Assembly: GCA_947396885.1 (NCBI GenBank)
Contig: OX377206.1
Location: forward strand, 46,359,631 to 46,423,630
Length of the DNA stretch: 64,000 nucleotides
Source of the DNA: Heligmosomoides polygyrus polygyrus
Lineage: Eukaryota; Nematoda; Chromadorea; Rhabditida; Heligmosomidae
Direction: 5' to 3'
Below are positions 10,892 through 24,254 of the stretch, piece after piece. How positions within the stretch are numbered: the first letter of the stretch is position 1; every line of letters begins with the position of its first letter. Below the pieces are notes generated by a model, which was not told the origin of the DNA, searched no databases, and was given only the letters and a program-made list of their open reading frames with translations. The position numbers were made by a program, and so were the translations under genes.

Positions 10892-12967
10892 GAATCCCTA
10901 TGCACCTTGGACGACGTCTAGGGCACGCATTCAAAATCCCCGACTCACGAAGGACGACGTCTAGGGTAGCCTTCTGAATGCTGACGCACGTTGAACGACG
11001 TCCAGTGTTCGCCTTTTGAATCTCTACCCACGCTGGGCGACGTCTGCGGCACTTCTTCTGAACCCTGACGTACGTTGAACGACGTCTAGCTCGCCCTCCT
11101 AATTATTACATAAGTTGGACGACATCTAGGGCACGCCTTCTGAATGCTGACGCACGTTGAACGACGTCCAGTGTTCGCCTTTTGAATCTCTACCCACGCT
11201 GGGCGACGTCTGCGGCACTTCTTCTGAACCCTGACGTACGTTGAACGACGTCTAGCTCCCCCCTAATCATTACGTAAGTTGGACGACGTCTAGGGCACGC
11301 CTTCTGAATGCTGACGCACGTTGAACGACGTCCAGGGTTCGCCTTTTGAATGCTGACGCACGTTGAACGACGTCCAGTGTTCGCCTTTTGAATCTCTACC
11401 CACGTTGGGCGACGTCTGCGGCACTTCTTCTGAACCCTGGCGTACGTTGAACGACGTCTAGCCCCCCCCCTAATCATTACATAATTTGGACGGCGTCTGG
11501 GGCACGCTTTCTGAATGCTGACGCACGTTGAACGACGTCCAGTGTTCGCCTTTTGAATCTCTACCCACGTTGGGCGACATCTGCGGCACTTCTTCTGAAC
11601 CCTGACGTACGTTGAACGACGTCTAGCTCCCCCCCCCCTAATCATGACGTAAGTTGGACGACGTCTAGGGCACGCCTTCTGAACGCTGACGCACATTGAA
11701 AGACGTCCAGTGTTCGCCTTTTGAATCTCTACCCACGTTGGGCGACGTCTGCGGCACTTCTTCTGAACCTGAGGTAGTTGAACGACGTCTAGCTCCCCCC
11801 TAATCATTACGTAAGTTGGACGACGTCTAGGGCACGCCTTCTGAATGCTGACGCACGTTGAACGACGTCCAGTGTTCGCCTTTTGAATCTCTACCCACGT
11901 TGGGCGACGTCTGCGGCATTTCTTCTGAACCGTGACATACGTTGAACGACGTCTAGCTCCCCCTCCTAATTATTACATAAGTTGGACGACGTCTAGGGCA
12001 CGCCTTCTGAATCCCTATGCACCTTGGACGACGTCTAGGGCACGCATTCAAAATCCCCGACTCACGAAGGACGACGTCTAGGGTAGCCTTCTGAATGCTG
12101 ACGCACGTTGAACGACGTCCAGTGTTCGCCTTTTGAATCTCTACCCACGTTGGGCGACGTCTGCGGCATTTCTTCTGAACCGTGACATACGTTGAACGAC
12201 GTCTAGCTCCCCCTCCTAATTATTACATAAGTTAGACGACGTCTAGGGCACGCCTTCTGAATCCCTATGCACCTTGGACGACGTCTAGGGCACGCATTCA
12301 AAATCCCCGACTCACGAAGGACGACGTCTAGGGTAGCCTTCTGAATGCTGACGCACGTTGAACGACGTCCAGTGTTCGCCTTTTGAATCTCTACCCACGT
12401 TGGGCGACGTCTGCGGCATTTCTTCTGAACCGTGACATACGTTGAACGACGTCTAGCTCCCCCTCCTAATTATTACATAAGTTAGACGACGTCTAGGGCA
12501 CGCCTTCTGAATCCCTATGCACCTTGGACGACGTCTAGGGCACGCATTCAAAATCCCCGACTCACGAAGGACGACGTCTAGGGTAGCCTTCTGAATGCTG
12601 ACGCACGTTGAACGACGTACAGTGTTCGCCTTTCGAATCTCTACCCACGCTGGGCGACGTCTGCGGCACTTCTTCTGAACCGTGACATACGTTGAACGAC
12701 GTCTAGCCCCCCCCCCACCCAATCATTACGTAGGTGGGACGACGTCCAGGGTACGTCTTCTGAATGCTGACGCACGTTGAACGACGTCCAGGGTTCGCCT
12801 TTTGAATGCTGACGCACGTTGAACGACGTCCAGTGTTCGCCTTTTGAATCTCTACCCACGTTGGGCGACGTCTGCGGCACTTCTTCTGAATCTGAGGTAG
12901 TTGAACGACGTCTAGCCCCCCCCCCTAGTCATTTCATAATTTGGACGACGTCTAGGGCACGCCTTCT
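10892..12967 (+). repeat. Super-unit Y (2,076 bp): X with about 0.96 kb missing
   Basis: Begins with the same E-F-A-B and ctcgccctcc C (11,090), following X at offset 3,040 as far as the A at 11,843. From there it follows X at offset about 2,079 (A 9764 corresponds to A 11,843). The segment between the A monomers at 8807 and 9764 in X is therefore absent. It ends with the same gtacagtgttcg A (about 12,617), the acccaatc D and the E-F. The simplest reading is unequal exchange between two A monomers in register. Confidence 0.8.
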
Positions 12968-15900
12968 GAATCCCTATGCACCTTGGACGACGTCTAGGGC
13001 ACGCATTCAAAATCCCCGACTCACGAAGGACGACGTCTAGGGTAGCCTTCTGAATGCTGACGCACGTTGAACGACGTCCAGTGTTCGCCTTTTGAATCTC
13101 TACCCACGCTGGGCGACGTCTGCGGCACTTCTTCTGAACCCTGACGTACGTTGAACGACGTCTAGCTCGCCCTCCTAATTATTACATAAGTTGGACGACA
13201 TCTAGGGCACGCCTTCTGAATGCTGACGCACGTTGAACGACGTCCAGTGTTCGCCTTTTGAATCTCTACCCACGCTGGGCGACGTCTGCGGCACTTCTTC
13301 TGAACCCTGACGTACGTTGAACGACGTCTAGCTCCCCCCTAATCATTACGTAAGTTGGACGACGTCTAGGGCACGCCTTCTGAATGCTGACGCACGTTGA
13401 ACGACGTCCAGGGTTCGCCTTTTGAATGCTGACGCACGTTGAACGACGTCCAGTGTTCGCCTTTTGAATCTCTACCCACGTTGGGCGACGTCTGCGGCAC
13501 TTCTTCTGAACCCTGGCGTACGTTGAACGACGTCTAGCCCCCCCCCCCCTAATCATTACATAATTTGGACGGCGTCTGGGGCACGCTTTCTGAATGCTGA
13601 CGCACGTTGAACGACGTCCAGTGTTCGCCTTTTGAATCTCTACCCACGTTGGGCGACATCTGCGGCACTTCTTCTGAACCCTGACGTACGTTGAACGACG
13701 TCTAGCTCCCCCCCCCCTAATCATGACGTAAGTTGGACGACGTCTAGGGCACGCCTTCTGAACGCTGACGCACATTGAAAGACGTCCAGTGTTCGCCTTT
13801 TGAATCTCTACCCACGTTGGGCGACGTCTGCGGCACTTCTTCTGAACCTGAGGTAGTTGAACGACGTCTAGCTCCCCCCTAATCATTACGTAAGTTGGAC
13901 GACGTCTAGGGCACGCCTTCTGAATGCTGACGCACGTTGAACGACGTCCAGTGTTCGCCTTTTGAATCTCTACCCACGTTGGGCGACGTCTGCGGCATTT
14001 CTTCTGAACCGTGACATACGTTGAACGACGTCTAGCTCCCCCTCCTAATTATTACATAAGTTGGACGACGTCTAGGGCACGCCTTCTGAATCCCTATGCA
14101 CCTTGGACGACGTCTAGGGCACGCATTCAAAATCCCCGACTCACGAAGGACGACGTCTAGGGTAGCCTTCTGAATGCTGACGCACGTTGAACGACGTCCA
14201 GTGTTCGCCTTTTGAATCTCTACCCACGCTGGGCGACGTCTGCGGCACTTCTTCTGAACCGTGACATACGTTGAACGACGTCTAGCCCCCCCCCCACCCA
14301 ATCATTACGTAGGTGGGACGACGTCCAGGGTACGTCTTCTGAATGCTGACGCACGTTGAACGACGTCCAGGGTTCGCCTTTTGAATGCTGACGCACGTTG
14401 AACGACGTCCAGTGTTCGCCTTTTGAATCTCTACCCACGTTGGGCGACGTCTGCGGCACTTCTTCTGAATCTGAGGTAGTTGAACGACGTCTAGCCCCCC
14501 CCCCTAGTCATTTCATAATTTGGACGACGTCTAGGGCACGCCTTCTGAATGCTGACGCACGTTGAACGACGTCCAGTGTTCGCCTTTTGAATCTCTACCC
14601 ACGTTGGGCGACATCTGCGGCACTTCTTCTGAACCCTGACGTACGTTGAACGACGTCTAGCTCCCCCCCCCCCCTAATCATGACGTAAGTTGGACGACGT
14701 CTAGGGCACGCCTTCTGAACGCTGACGCACATTGAAAGACGTCCAGTGTTCGCCTTTTGAATCTCTACCCACGTTGGGCGACGTCTGCGGCACTTCTTCT
14801 GAACCTGAGGTAGTTGAACGACGTCTAGCTCCCCCCTAATCATTACGTAAGTTGGACGACGTCTAGGGCACGCCTTCTGAATGCTGACGCACGTTGAACG
14901 ACGTCCAGTGTTCGCCTTTTGAATCTCTACCCACGTTGGGCGACGTCTGCGGCATTTCTTCTGAACCGTGACATACGTTGAACGACGTCTAGCTCCCCCT
15001 CCTAATTATTACATAAGTTGGACGACGTCTAGGGCACGCCTTCTGAATCCCTATGCACCTTGGACGACGTCTAGGGCACGCATTCAAAATCCCCGACTCA
15101 CGAAGGACGACGTCTAGGGTAGCCTTCTGAATGCTGACGCACGTTGAACGACGTCCAGTGTTCGCCTTTTGAATCTCTACCCACGTTGGGCGACGTCTGC
15201 GGCATTTCTTCTGAACCGTGACATACGTTGAACGACGTCTAGCTCCCCCTCCTAATTATTACATAAGTTAGACGACGTCTAGGGCACGCCTTCTGAATCC
15301 CTATGCACCTTGGACGACGTCTAGGGCACGCATTCAAAATCCCCGACTCACGAAGGACGACGTCTAGGGTAGCCTTCTGAATGCTGACGCACGTTGAACG
15401 ACGTCCAGTGTTCGCCTTTTGAATCTCTACCCACGTTGGGCGACGTCTGCGGCATTTCTTCTGAACCGTGACATACGTTGAACGACGTCTAGCTCCCCCT
15501 CCTAATTATTACATAAGTTAGACGACGTCTAGGGCACGCCTTCTGAATCCCTATGCACCTTGGACGACGTCTAGGGCACGCATTCAAAATCCCCGACTCA
15601 CGAAGGACGACGTCTAGGGTAGCCTTCTGAATGCTGACGCACGTTGAACGACGTACAGTGTTCGCCTTTCGAATCTCTACCCACGCTGGGCGACGTCTGC
15701 GGCACTTCTTCTGAACCGTGACATACGTTGAACGACGTCTAGCCCCCCCCCACCTAATCATTACGTAGGTGGGACGACGTCCAGGGTACGTCTTCTGAAT
15801 GCTGACGCACGTTGAACGACGTCCAGGGTTCGCCTTTTGAATGCTGACGCACGTTGAACGACGTCCAGTGTTCGCCTTTTGAATCTCTACCCACATTGGG

Positions 15901-16502
15901 CGACGTCTGCGGCACTTCTTCTGAACCCTGACGTACGTTGAACGACGTCTAGCCCCCCCCCCTAATCATTACATAATTTGGACGGCGTCTGGGGCACGCC
16001 TTCTGAATGCTGACGCACGTTGAACGACGTCCAGTGTTCGCCTTTTGAATCTCTACCCACGTTGGGCGACATCTGCGGCACTTCTTCTGAACCCTGACGT
16101 ACGTTGAACGACGTCTAGCTCCCCCCCCCCCCTAATCATGACGTAAGTTGGACGACGTCTAGGGCACGCCTTCTGAACGCTGACGCACATTGAAAGACGT
16201 CCAGTGTTCGCCTTTTGAATCTCTACCCACGTTGGGCGACGTCTGCGGCACTTCTTCTGAATCTGAGGTAGTTGAACGACGTCTAGCTCCCCCCTAATCA
16301 TTACGTAAGTTGGACGACGTCTAGGGCACGCCTTCTGAATGCTGACGCACGTTGAACGACGTCCAGTGTTCGCCTTTTGAATCTCTACCCACGTTGGGCG
16401 ACGTCTGCGGCATTTCTTCTGAACCGTGACATACGTTGAACGACGTCTAGCTCCCCCTCCTAATTATTACATAAGTTGGACGACGTCTAGGGCACGCCTT
16501 CT
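12968..16502 (+). repeat. Super-unit X, copy 2, extended (3,535 bp)
   Basis: Matches X copy 1 at an offset of 5,116 bp (8050 to 13,166; 10,537 to 15,653) until about 15,915, where the B monomer with cacattggg leads into a gaaccctgacg C instead of C'. After that it adds blocks like 7,268-7,851, with the GGCGTC D and the gaacgctgacgcacattg A, before the next E-F-A-B-ctcgccctcc landmark at 16,503-16,710. Confidence 0.8.
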
Positions 16503-19500
16503 GAATCCCTATGCACCTTGGACGACGCCTAGGGCACGCATTCAAAATCCCCGACTCACGAAGGACGACGTCTAGGGTAGCCTTCTGAATGCTGACGCAC
16601 GTTGAACGACGTCCAGTGTTCGCCTTTTGAATCTCTACCCACGCTGGGCGACGTCTGCGGCACTTCTTCTGAACCCTGACGTACGTTGAACGACGTCTAG
16701 CTCGCCCTCCTAATTATTACATAAGTTGGACGACATCTAGGGCACGCCTTCTGAATGCTGACGCACGTTGAACGACGTCCAGTGTTCGCCTTTTGAATCT
16801 CTACCCACGCTGAGCGACGTCTGCGGCACTTCTTCTGAACCCTGACGTACGTTGAACGACGTCTAGCTCCCCCTAATCATTACGTAAGTTGGACGACGTC
16901 TAGGGCACGCCTTCTGAATGCTGACGCACGTTGAACGACGTCCAGTGTTCGCCTTTTGAATCTCTACCCACGTTGGGCGACGTCTGCGGCATTTCTTCTG
17001 AACCGTGACATACGTTGAACGACGTCTAGCCCCCCCACCTAATCATTACGTAGGTGGGACGACGTCCAGGGTACGTCTTCTGAATGCTGACGCACGTTGA
17101 ACGACGTCCAGGGTTCGCCTTTTGAATGCTGACGCACGTTGAACGACGTCCAGTGTTCGCCTTTTGAATCTCTACCCACGTTGGGCGACGTCTGCGGCAC
17201 TTCTTCTGAATCTGAGGTAGTTGAACGACGTCTAGCCCCCCCCCCTAGTCATTTCATAATTTGGACGACGTCTAGGGCACGCCTTCTGAATCCCTATGCA
17301 CCTTGGACGACGTCTAGGGCACGCATTCAAAATCCCCGACTCACGAAGAACGACGTCTAGGGTAGCCTTCTGAATGCTCACGCACGTTGAACGACGTCCA
17401 GTGTTCGCCTTTTGAATCTCTACCCACGTTGGGCGACGTCTGCGGCACTTCTTCTGAATCTGAGGTAGTTGAACGACGTCTAGCCCCCCCCCCCTAGTCA
17501 TTACATAATTTGGACGACGTCTGGGGCACGCCTTCTGAATGCTGACGCACGTTGAACGACGTCCAGTGTTCGCCTTTTGAATCTCTACCCACGTTGGGCG
17601 ACGTCTGCGGCACTTCTTCTGAACCCTGACGTACGTTGAACGACGTCTTGCTCCCCCCCCCAATCATTACGTAAGTTGGACGACGTCTAGGGTACGCCTT
17701 CTAAATCCCTATGCACCTTGGACGACGTCTAGGGTACGCCTTCTGAATCCCTATGCACCTTGGACGACGTCTAGGGCACGCATTCAAAATCCCCGACTCA
17801 CGAAGGACGACGTCTAGGGTAGCCTTCTGAATGCTGACGCACGTTGAACGACGTCCAGTGTTCGCCTTTTGAATCTCTACCCACGTTGGGCGACGTCTGC
17901 GGCATTTCTTCTGAACCTTGACGTACGTCGAACGACGTCTAGCCCCCCCCCCCACCTAATCATTACGTAGGTGGGACGACGTCTAGGGTACGCCTTCTGA
18001 ATCCCTATGCACCTTGGACGACGTCTAGGGCACGCCTTCTGAATGCTGACGCACGTTGAACGACGTCCAATGTTCGCCTTTTGAATCTCTACCCGCGTTG
18101 GGCGAAGTCTGCGGCACTTCTTCTGAACCCTGACGTACGTTGAACGACGTCTGCCCCCCCCCTAATCATTACGTAAGTTGGGCGACGTCTAGGGCACGCC
18201 TTCTGAATGCTGACGCACGTTGAACGACGTCCAGTGTTCGCCTTTTGAATCTCTACCCACGTTGGGCGACGTCTGCGGCACTTCTTCTGAATCTGAGGTA
18301 GTTGAACGACGTCTAGCTCCCCCTCCTAATTATTACATAAGTTAGACGACGTCTAGGGCACGCCTTCTGAATCCCTATGCACCTTGGACGACGTCTAGGG
18401 CACGCATTCAAAATCCCCGACTCACGAAGGACGACGTCTAGGGTAGCCTTCTGAATGCTGACGCACGTTGAACGACGTACAGTGTTCGCCTTTCGAATCT
18501 CTACCCACGCTGGGCGACGTCTGCGGCACTTCTTCTGAACCGTGACATACGTTGAACGACGTCTAGCCCCCCCCCCCCCACCTAATCATTACGTAGGTGG
18601 GACGACGTCCAGGGTACGTCTTCTGAATGCTGACGCACGTTGAACGACGTCCATTGTTCGCCTTTTGAATGCTGACGCACGTTGAACGACGTCCAGTGTT
18701 CGCCTTTTGAATCTCTACCCACATTGGGCGACGTCTGCGGCACTTCTTCTGAACCCTGACGTACGTTGAACGACGTCTAGCCCCCCCCTAATCATTACAT
18801 AATTTGGACGGCGTCTGGGGCACGCCTTCTGAATGCTGACGCACGTTGAACGACGTCCAGTGTTCGCCTTTTGAATCTCTACCCACGTTGGGCGACATCT
18901 GCGGCACTTCTTCTGAACCCTGACGTACGTTGAACGACGTCTAGCTCCCCCCCCCCCTAATCATGACGTAAGTTGGACGACGTCTAGGGCACGCCTTCTG
19001 AACGCTGACGCACATTGAAAGACGTCCAGTGTTCGCCTTTTGAATCTCTACCCACGTTGGGCGACGTCTGCGGCACTTCTTCTGAATCTGAGGTAGTTGA
19101 ACGACGTCTAGCTCCCCCCTAATCATTACGTAAGTTGGACGACGTCTAGGGCACGCCTTCTGAATGCTGACGCACGTTGAACGACGTCCAGTGTTCGCCT
19201 TTTGAATCTCTACCCACGTTGGGCGACGTCTGCGGCATTTCTTCTGAACCGTGACATACGTTGAACGACGTCTAGCTCCCCCTCCTAATTATTACATAAG
19301 TTGGACGACGTCTAGGGCACGCCTTCTGAATCCCTATGCACCTTGGACGACGCCTAGGGCACGCATTCAAAATCCCCGACTCACGAAGGACGACGTCTAG
19401 GGTAGCCTTCTGAATGCTGACGCACGTTGAACGACGTCCAGTGTTCGCCTTTTGAATCTCTACCCACGCTGGGCGACGTCTGCGGCACTTCTTCTGAACC

Positions 19501-20955
19501 CTGACGTACGTTGAACGACGTCTAGCTCGCCCTCCTAATTATTACATAAGTTGGACGACATCTAGGGCACGCCTTCTGAATGCTGACGCACGTTGAACGA
19601 CGTCCAGTGTTCGCCTTTTGAATCTCTACCCACGCTGAGCGACGTCTGCGGCACTTCTTCTGAACCCTGACGTACGTTGAACGACGTCTAGCTCCCCCCT
19701 AATCATTACGTAAGTTGGACGACGTCTAGGGCACGCCTTCTGAATGCTGACGCACGTTGAACGACGTCCAGTGTTCGCCTTTTGAATCTCTACCCACGTT
19801 GGGCGACGTCTGCGGCATTTCTTCTGAACCGTGACATACGTTGAACGACGTCTAGCCCCCCCACCTAATCATTACGTAGGTGGGACGACGTCCAGGGTAC
19901 GTCTTCTGAATGCTGACGCACGTTGAACGACGTCCAGGGTTCGCCTTTTGAATGCTGACGCACGTTGAACGACGTCCAGTGTTCGCCTTTTGAATCTCTA
20001 CCCACGTTGGGCGACGTCTGCGGCACTTCTTCTGAATCTGAGGTAGTTGAACGACGTCTAGCCCCCCCCCCCCTAGTCATTTCATAATTTGGACGACGTC
20101 TAGGGCACGCCTTCTGAATCCCTATGCACCTTGGACGACGTCTAGGGCACGCATTCAAAATCCCCGACTCACGAAGAACGACGTCTAGGGTAGCCTTCTG
20201 AATGCTCACGCACGTTGAACGACGTCCAGTGTTCGCCTTTTGAATCTCTACCCACGTTGGGCGACGTCTGCGGCACTTCTTCTGAATCTGAGGTAGTTGA
20301 ACGACGTCTAGCCCCCCCCCCCTAGTCATTACATAATTTGGACGACGTCTGGGGCACGCCTTCTGAATGCTGACGCACGTTGAACGACGTCCAGTGTTCG
20401 CCTTTTGAATCTCTACCCACGTTGGGCGACGTCTGCGGCACTTCTTCTGAACCCTGACGTACGTTGAACGACGTCTTGCTCCCCCCCCCAATCATTACGT
20501 AAGTTGGACGACGTCTAGGGTACGCCTTCTAAATCCCTATGCACCTTGGACGACGTCTAGGGTACGCCTTCTGAATCCCTATGCACCTTGGACGACGTCT
20601 AGGGCACGCATTCAAAATCCCCGACTCACGAAGGACGACGTCTAGGGTAGCCTTCAGAATGCTGACGCACGTTGAACGACGTCCAGTGTTCGCCTTTTGA
20701 ATCTCTACCCACGTTGGGCGACGTCTGCGGCATTTCTTCTGAACCTTGACGTACGTCGAACGACGTCTAGCCCCCCCCCCCACCTAATCATTACGTAGGT
20801 GGGACGACGTCTAGGGTACGCCTTCTGAATCCCTATGCACCTTGGACGACGTCTAGGGCACGCCTTCTGAATGCTGACGCACGTTGAACGACGTCCAATG
20901 TTCGCCTTTTGAATCTCTACCCGCGTTGGGCGAAGTCTGCGGCACTTCTTCTGAA
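15484..20955 (+). repeat. 2.83-kb tandem duplication
   Basis: 15,484 to about 18,125 matches 18,308 to about 20,955 at an offset of about 2,826 bp. Shared private marks: A with gtacagtgttcg (15,653 and 18,477), E with gacgcctaggg (about 16,530 and 19,353), ctcgccctcc (16,701 and 19,526), F with aagaacgacg (17,346 and 20,175), and gtcttgctccc (17,645 and 20,474). Differences include ccagggttcg against ccattgttcg near 15,827/18,651 and ccttctgaatg against ccttcagaatg near 17,827/20,655. The join at about 18,290-18,310 is a fused C: 5' gaatctgaggtag, 3' ctccccctcc. Confidence 0.85.
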
Positions 20956-22007
20956 CCTGAGGTAGTTGAACGACGTCTAGCCCCCCCCCCTAATCATTAC
21001 GTAAGTTGGACGACGTCTAGGGCACGCCTTCTGAATCCCTATGCACCTTGGACGACGTCTAGGGCACGCATTCAAAATCTCCGACTCACGAAGGACGACG
21101 TCTGCGGCACTTCTTCTGAACCCTGACGTACGTTGAACGACGTCTAGCTCCCCCCCCCCTAATCATTACGTAAGTTGGACGACGTCTAGGGCACGCCTTC
21201 TGAATGCTGACGCACATTGAAAGACGTCCAGTGTTCGCCTTTTGAATCTCTACCCACGTTGGGCGACGTCTGCGGCATTTCTTCTAAACCGTGACATACG
21301 TTGAACGACGTCTAGCTCCCCCTCCTAATTATTACATAAGTTGGACGACGTCTAGGGCACGCCTTCTGAATCCCTATGCACCTTGGACGACGTCTAGGGC
21401 ACGCATTCAAAATCCCCGACTCACGAAGGACGACGTCTAGGGTAGCCTTCTGAATGCTGACGCACGTTGAACGACGTCCAGTGTTCGCCTTTTGAATCTC
21501 TACCCACGCTGGGCGACGTCTGCGGCACTTCTTCTGAACCCTGACGTACGTTGAACGACGTCTAGCTCCCCCCCCCCCTAACCCCCCCTAATCATTACGT
21601 AAGTTGGACGACGTCTAGGGCACGCCTTCTGAATGCTGACGCACATTGAAAGACGTCCAGTGTTCGCCTTTTGAATCTCTACCCACGTTGGGCGACGTCT
21701 GCGGCACTTCTTCTGAACCCTGACGTACGTTGAACGACGTCTTGCTCCCCCCCCCAATCATTACGTAAGTTGGACGACGTCTAGGGTACGCCTTCTAAAT
21801 CCCTATGCACCTTGGACGACGTCTAGGGTACGCCTTCTGAATCCCTATGCACCTTGGACGACGTCTAGGGCACGCATTCAAAATCCCCGACTCATGAAGG
21901 ACGACGTCTAGGGTAGCCTTCTGAATGCTGACGCACGTTGAACGACGTCCAGTGTTCGCCTTTTGAATCTCTACCCACGTTGGGCGACGTCTGCGGCATT
22001 TCTTCTG
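20956..22007 (+). repeat. Mixed blocks with F* and taa-interrupted C-run
   Basis: Contains A-B-C'-D-E-F*-C-D like the 416-bp HOR, a 6-mer, and at 21,568-21,588 a C monomer whose run is split by taa (11 C, taa, 7 C). The split form recurs only within 26.6-32.1 kb. No gene seen. Confidence 0.75.
21568..21588 (+). repeat. C-run split by taa
   Basis: Eleven C, then taa, then seven C before the D monomer. The same split form occurs near 26,671, 27,683, 28,112, 30,579, 31,593 and 32,020. The most economical origin is a small duplication across the C-run/D boundary; the likeness to a telomere unit is discussed elsewhere. Confidence 0.88.
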
Positions 22008-24060
22008 AACCTTGACGTACGTTGAACGACGTCTAGCCCCCCCCCACCTAATCATTACGTAGGTGGGACGACGTCTAGGGTACGCCTTCTGAATCCCTAT
22101 GCACCTTGGACGACGTCTAGGGCACGCCTTCTGAATGCTGACGCACGTTGAACGACGTCCAATGTTCGCCTTTTGAATCTCTACCCGCGTTGGGCGAAGT
22201 CTGCGGCACTTCTTCTGAACCCTGACGTACGTTGAACGACGTCTGCCCCCCCCTAATCATTACGTAAGTTGAACGACGTCTAGGGCACGCCTTCTGAATG
22301 CTGACGCACGTTGAACGACGTCCAGTGTTTGCCTTTTGAATCTCTACCCACGTTGGGCGACGTCTGCGGCATTTCTTCTGAACCCTGACGTACGTTGAAC
22401 GACGTTTAGCGCCCCCCCCCCACCTAATCATTACGTAGGTGGGACGACGTCTAGGGTACGCCTTCTAAATCCCTATGCACCTTGGACGACGTCTAGGGCA
22501 CGCATTCAAAATCTCCGACTCACGAAGGTCGACGTCTAGGGTAGCCTTCTGAATGCTGACGCACGTTGAACGACGTCCAGTGTTCGCCTTTTGAATCTCT
22601 ACCCACGCTGGGCGACGTCTGCGGCACTTCTTCTGAACCCTGATGTACGTTGAACGACGTTTAGCGCCCCCCCCCCCACCTAATCATTACGTAAGTTGGA
22701 CGACGTCTAGGGCACGCCTTCTGAATCCCTATGCACCTTGGACGACGTCTAGGGCACGCATTCAAAATCCCCGACTCACGAAGGACGACGTCTAGGGTAG
22801 CCTTCTGAATGCTGACGCACGTTGAACGACGTCTGCCCCCCCCCCCTAATTATTACATAAGCTGGACGAAATCTAGGGCACGCCTTCTGAATGCTGACGC
22901 ACGTTGAACGACGTCCAGTGTTCGCCTTTTGAATCTCTACCCACGTTGGGCGACGTCTGCGGCACTTCTTCTGAACCTGAGGTAGTTGAACGACGTCTAG
23001 CCCCCCCCCTAATCATTACGTAAGTTGGACGACGTCTAGGGCACGCCTTCTGAATCCCTATGCACCTTGGACGACGTCTAGGGCACGCATTCAAAATCTC
23101 CGACTCACGAAGGACGACGTCTGCGGCATTTCTTCTGAACCTTGACGTACGTTGAACGACGTCTAGCCCCCCCACCTAATCATTACGTAGGTGGGACGAC
23201 GTCTAGGGTACGCCTTCTGAATCCCTATGCACCTTGGACGACGTCTAGGGCACGCCTTCTGAATGCTGACGCACGTTGAACGACGTCCAATGTTCGCCTT
23301 TTGAATCTCTACCCGCGTTGGGCGAAGTCTGCGGCACTTCTTCTGAACCCTGACGTACGTTGAACGACGTCTGCCCCCCCCCTAATCATTACGTAAGTTG
23401 GGCGACGTCTAGGGCACGCCTTCTGAATGCTGACGCACGTTGAACGACGTCCAGTGTTTGCCTTTTGAATCTCTACCCACGTTGGGCGACGTCTGCGGCA
23501 TTTCTTCTGAACCCTGACGTACGTTGAACGACGTTTAGCGCCCCCCCCCACCTAATCATTACGTAGGTGGGACGACGTCTAGGGTACGCCTTCTAAATCC
23601 CTATGCACCTTGGACGACGTCTAGGGCACGCATTCAAAATCTCCGACTCACGAAGGTCGACGTCTAGGGTAGCCTTCTGAATGCTGACGCACGTTGAACG
23701 ACGTCCAGTGTTCGCCTTTTGAATCTCTACCCACGCTGGGCGACGTCTGCGGCACTTCTTCTGAACCCTGATGTACGTTGAACGACGTCTAGCTCCCCCC
23801 TAATCATTACGTAAGTTGGACGACGTCTAGGGCACGCCTTCTGAATCCCTATGCACCTTGGACGACGTCTAGGGCACGCATTCAAAATCCCCGACTCACG
23901 AAGGACGACGTCTAGGGTAGCCTTCTGAATGCTGACGCACGTTGAACGACGTCTGCCCCCCCCTAATTATTACATAAGCTGGACGAAATCTAGGGCACGC
24001 CTTCTGAATGCTGACGCACGTTGAACGACGTCCAGTGTTCGCCTTTTGAATCTCTACCCA
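22008..24060 (+). repeat. 1.13-kb tandem duplication
   Basis: 22,008 to about 22,975 matches 23,137 to about 24,060, offset 1,129. Shared marks: C gaaccttgacgtacg (22,008 and 23,137), A ccaatgttcg (22,159 and 23,288), C gtttagcgccc (22,405 and 23,533), C gaaccctgatgtacg (about 22,636 and 23,764), and D with aagctggacgaaatc (22,859 and 23,977). They differ in the C after gatgtacg: gtttagcgccc in the first, gtctagctccc in the second. Both hold a fused A/C monomer ending gtctgccccc. Confidence 0.82.
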
Positions 24061-24254
24061 CGCTGGGCGACGTCTGCGGCACTTCTTCTGAACCCTGATG
24101 TACGTTGAACGACGTCTAGCTCCCCCCTAATCATTACGTAAGTTGGACGACGTCTAGGGCACGCCTTCTGAATCCCTATGCACCTTGGACGACGTCTAGG
24201 GCACGCATTCAAAATCCCCGACTCACGAAGAACGACATCTAGGGCACGCCTTCT

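Noticed and set aside
21568..21588. Telomere repeat (CCCTAA type) in the taa-split C-runs, also near 26,671, 27,683, 28,112, 30,579, 31,593 and 32,020
   Set aside because: Only a single CCCTAACCC occurs at each site and it is never tandem. It is explained by duplication of the C-run plus the first bases of the D monomer, followed by spread within HOR copies.
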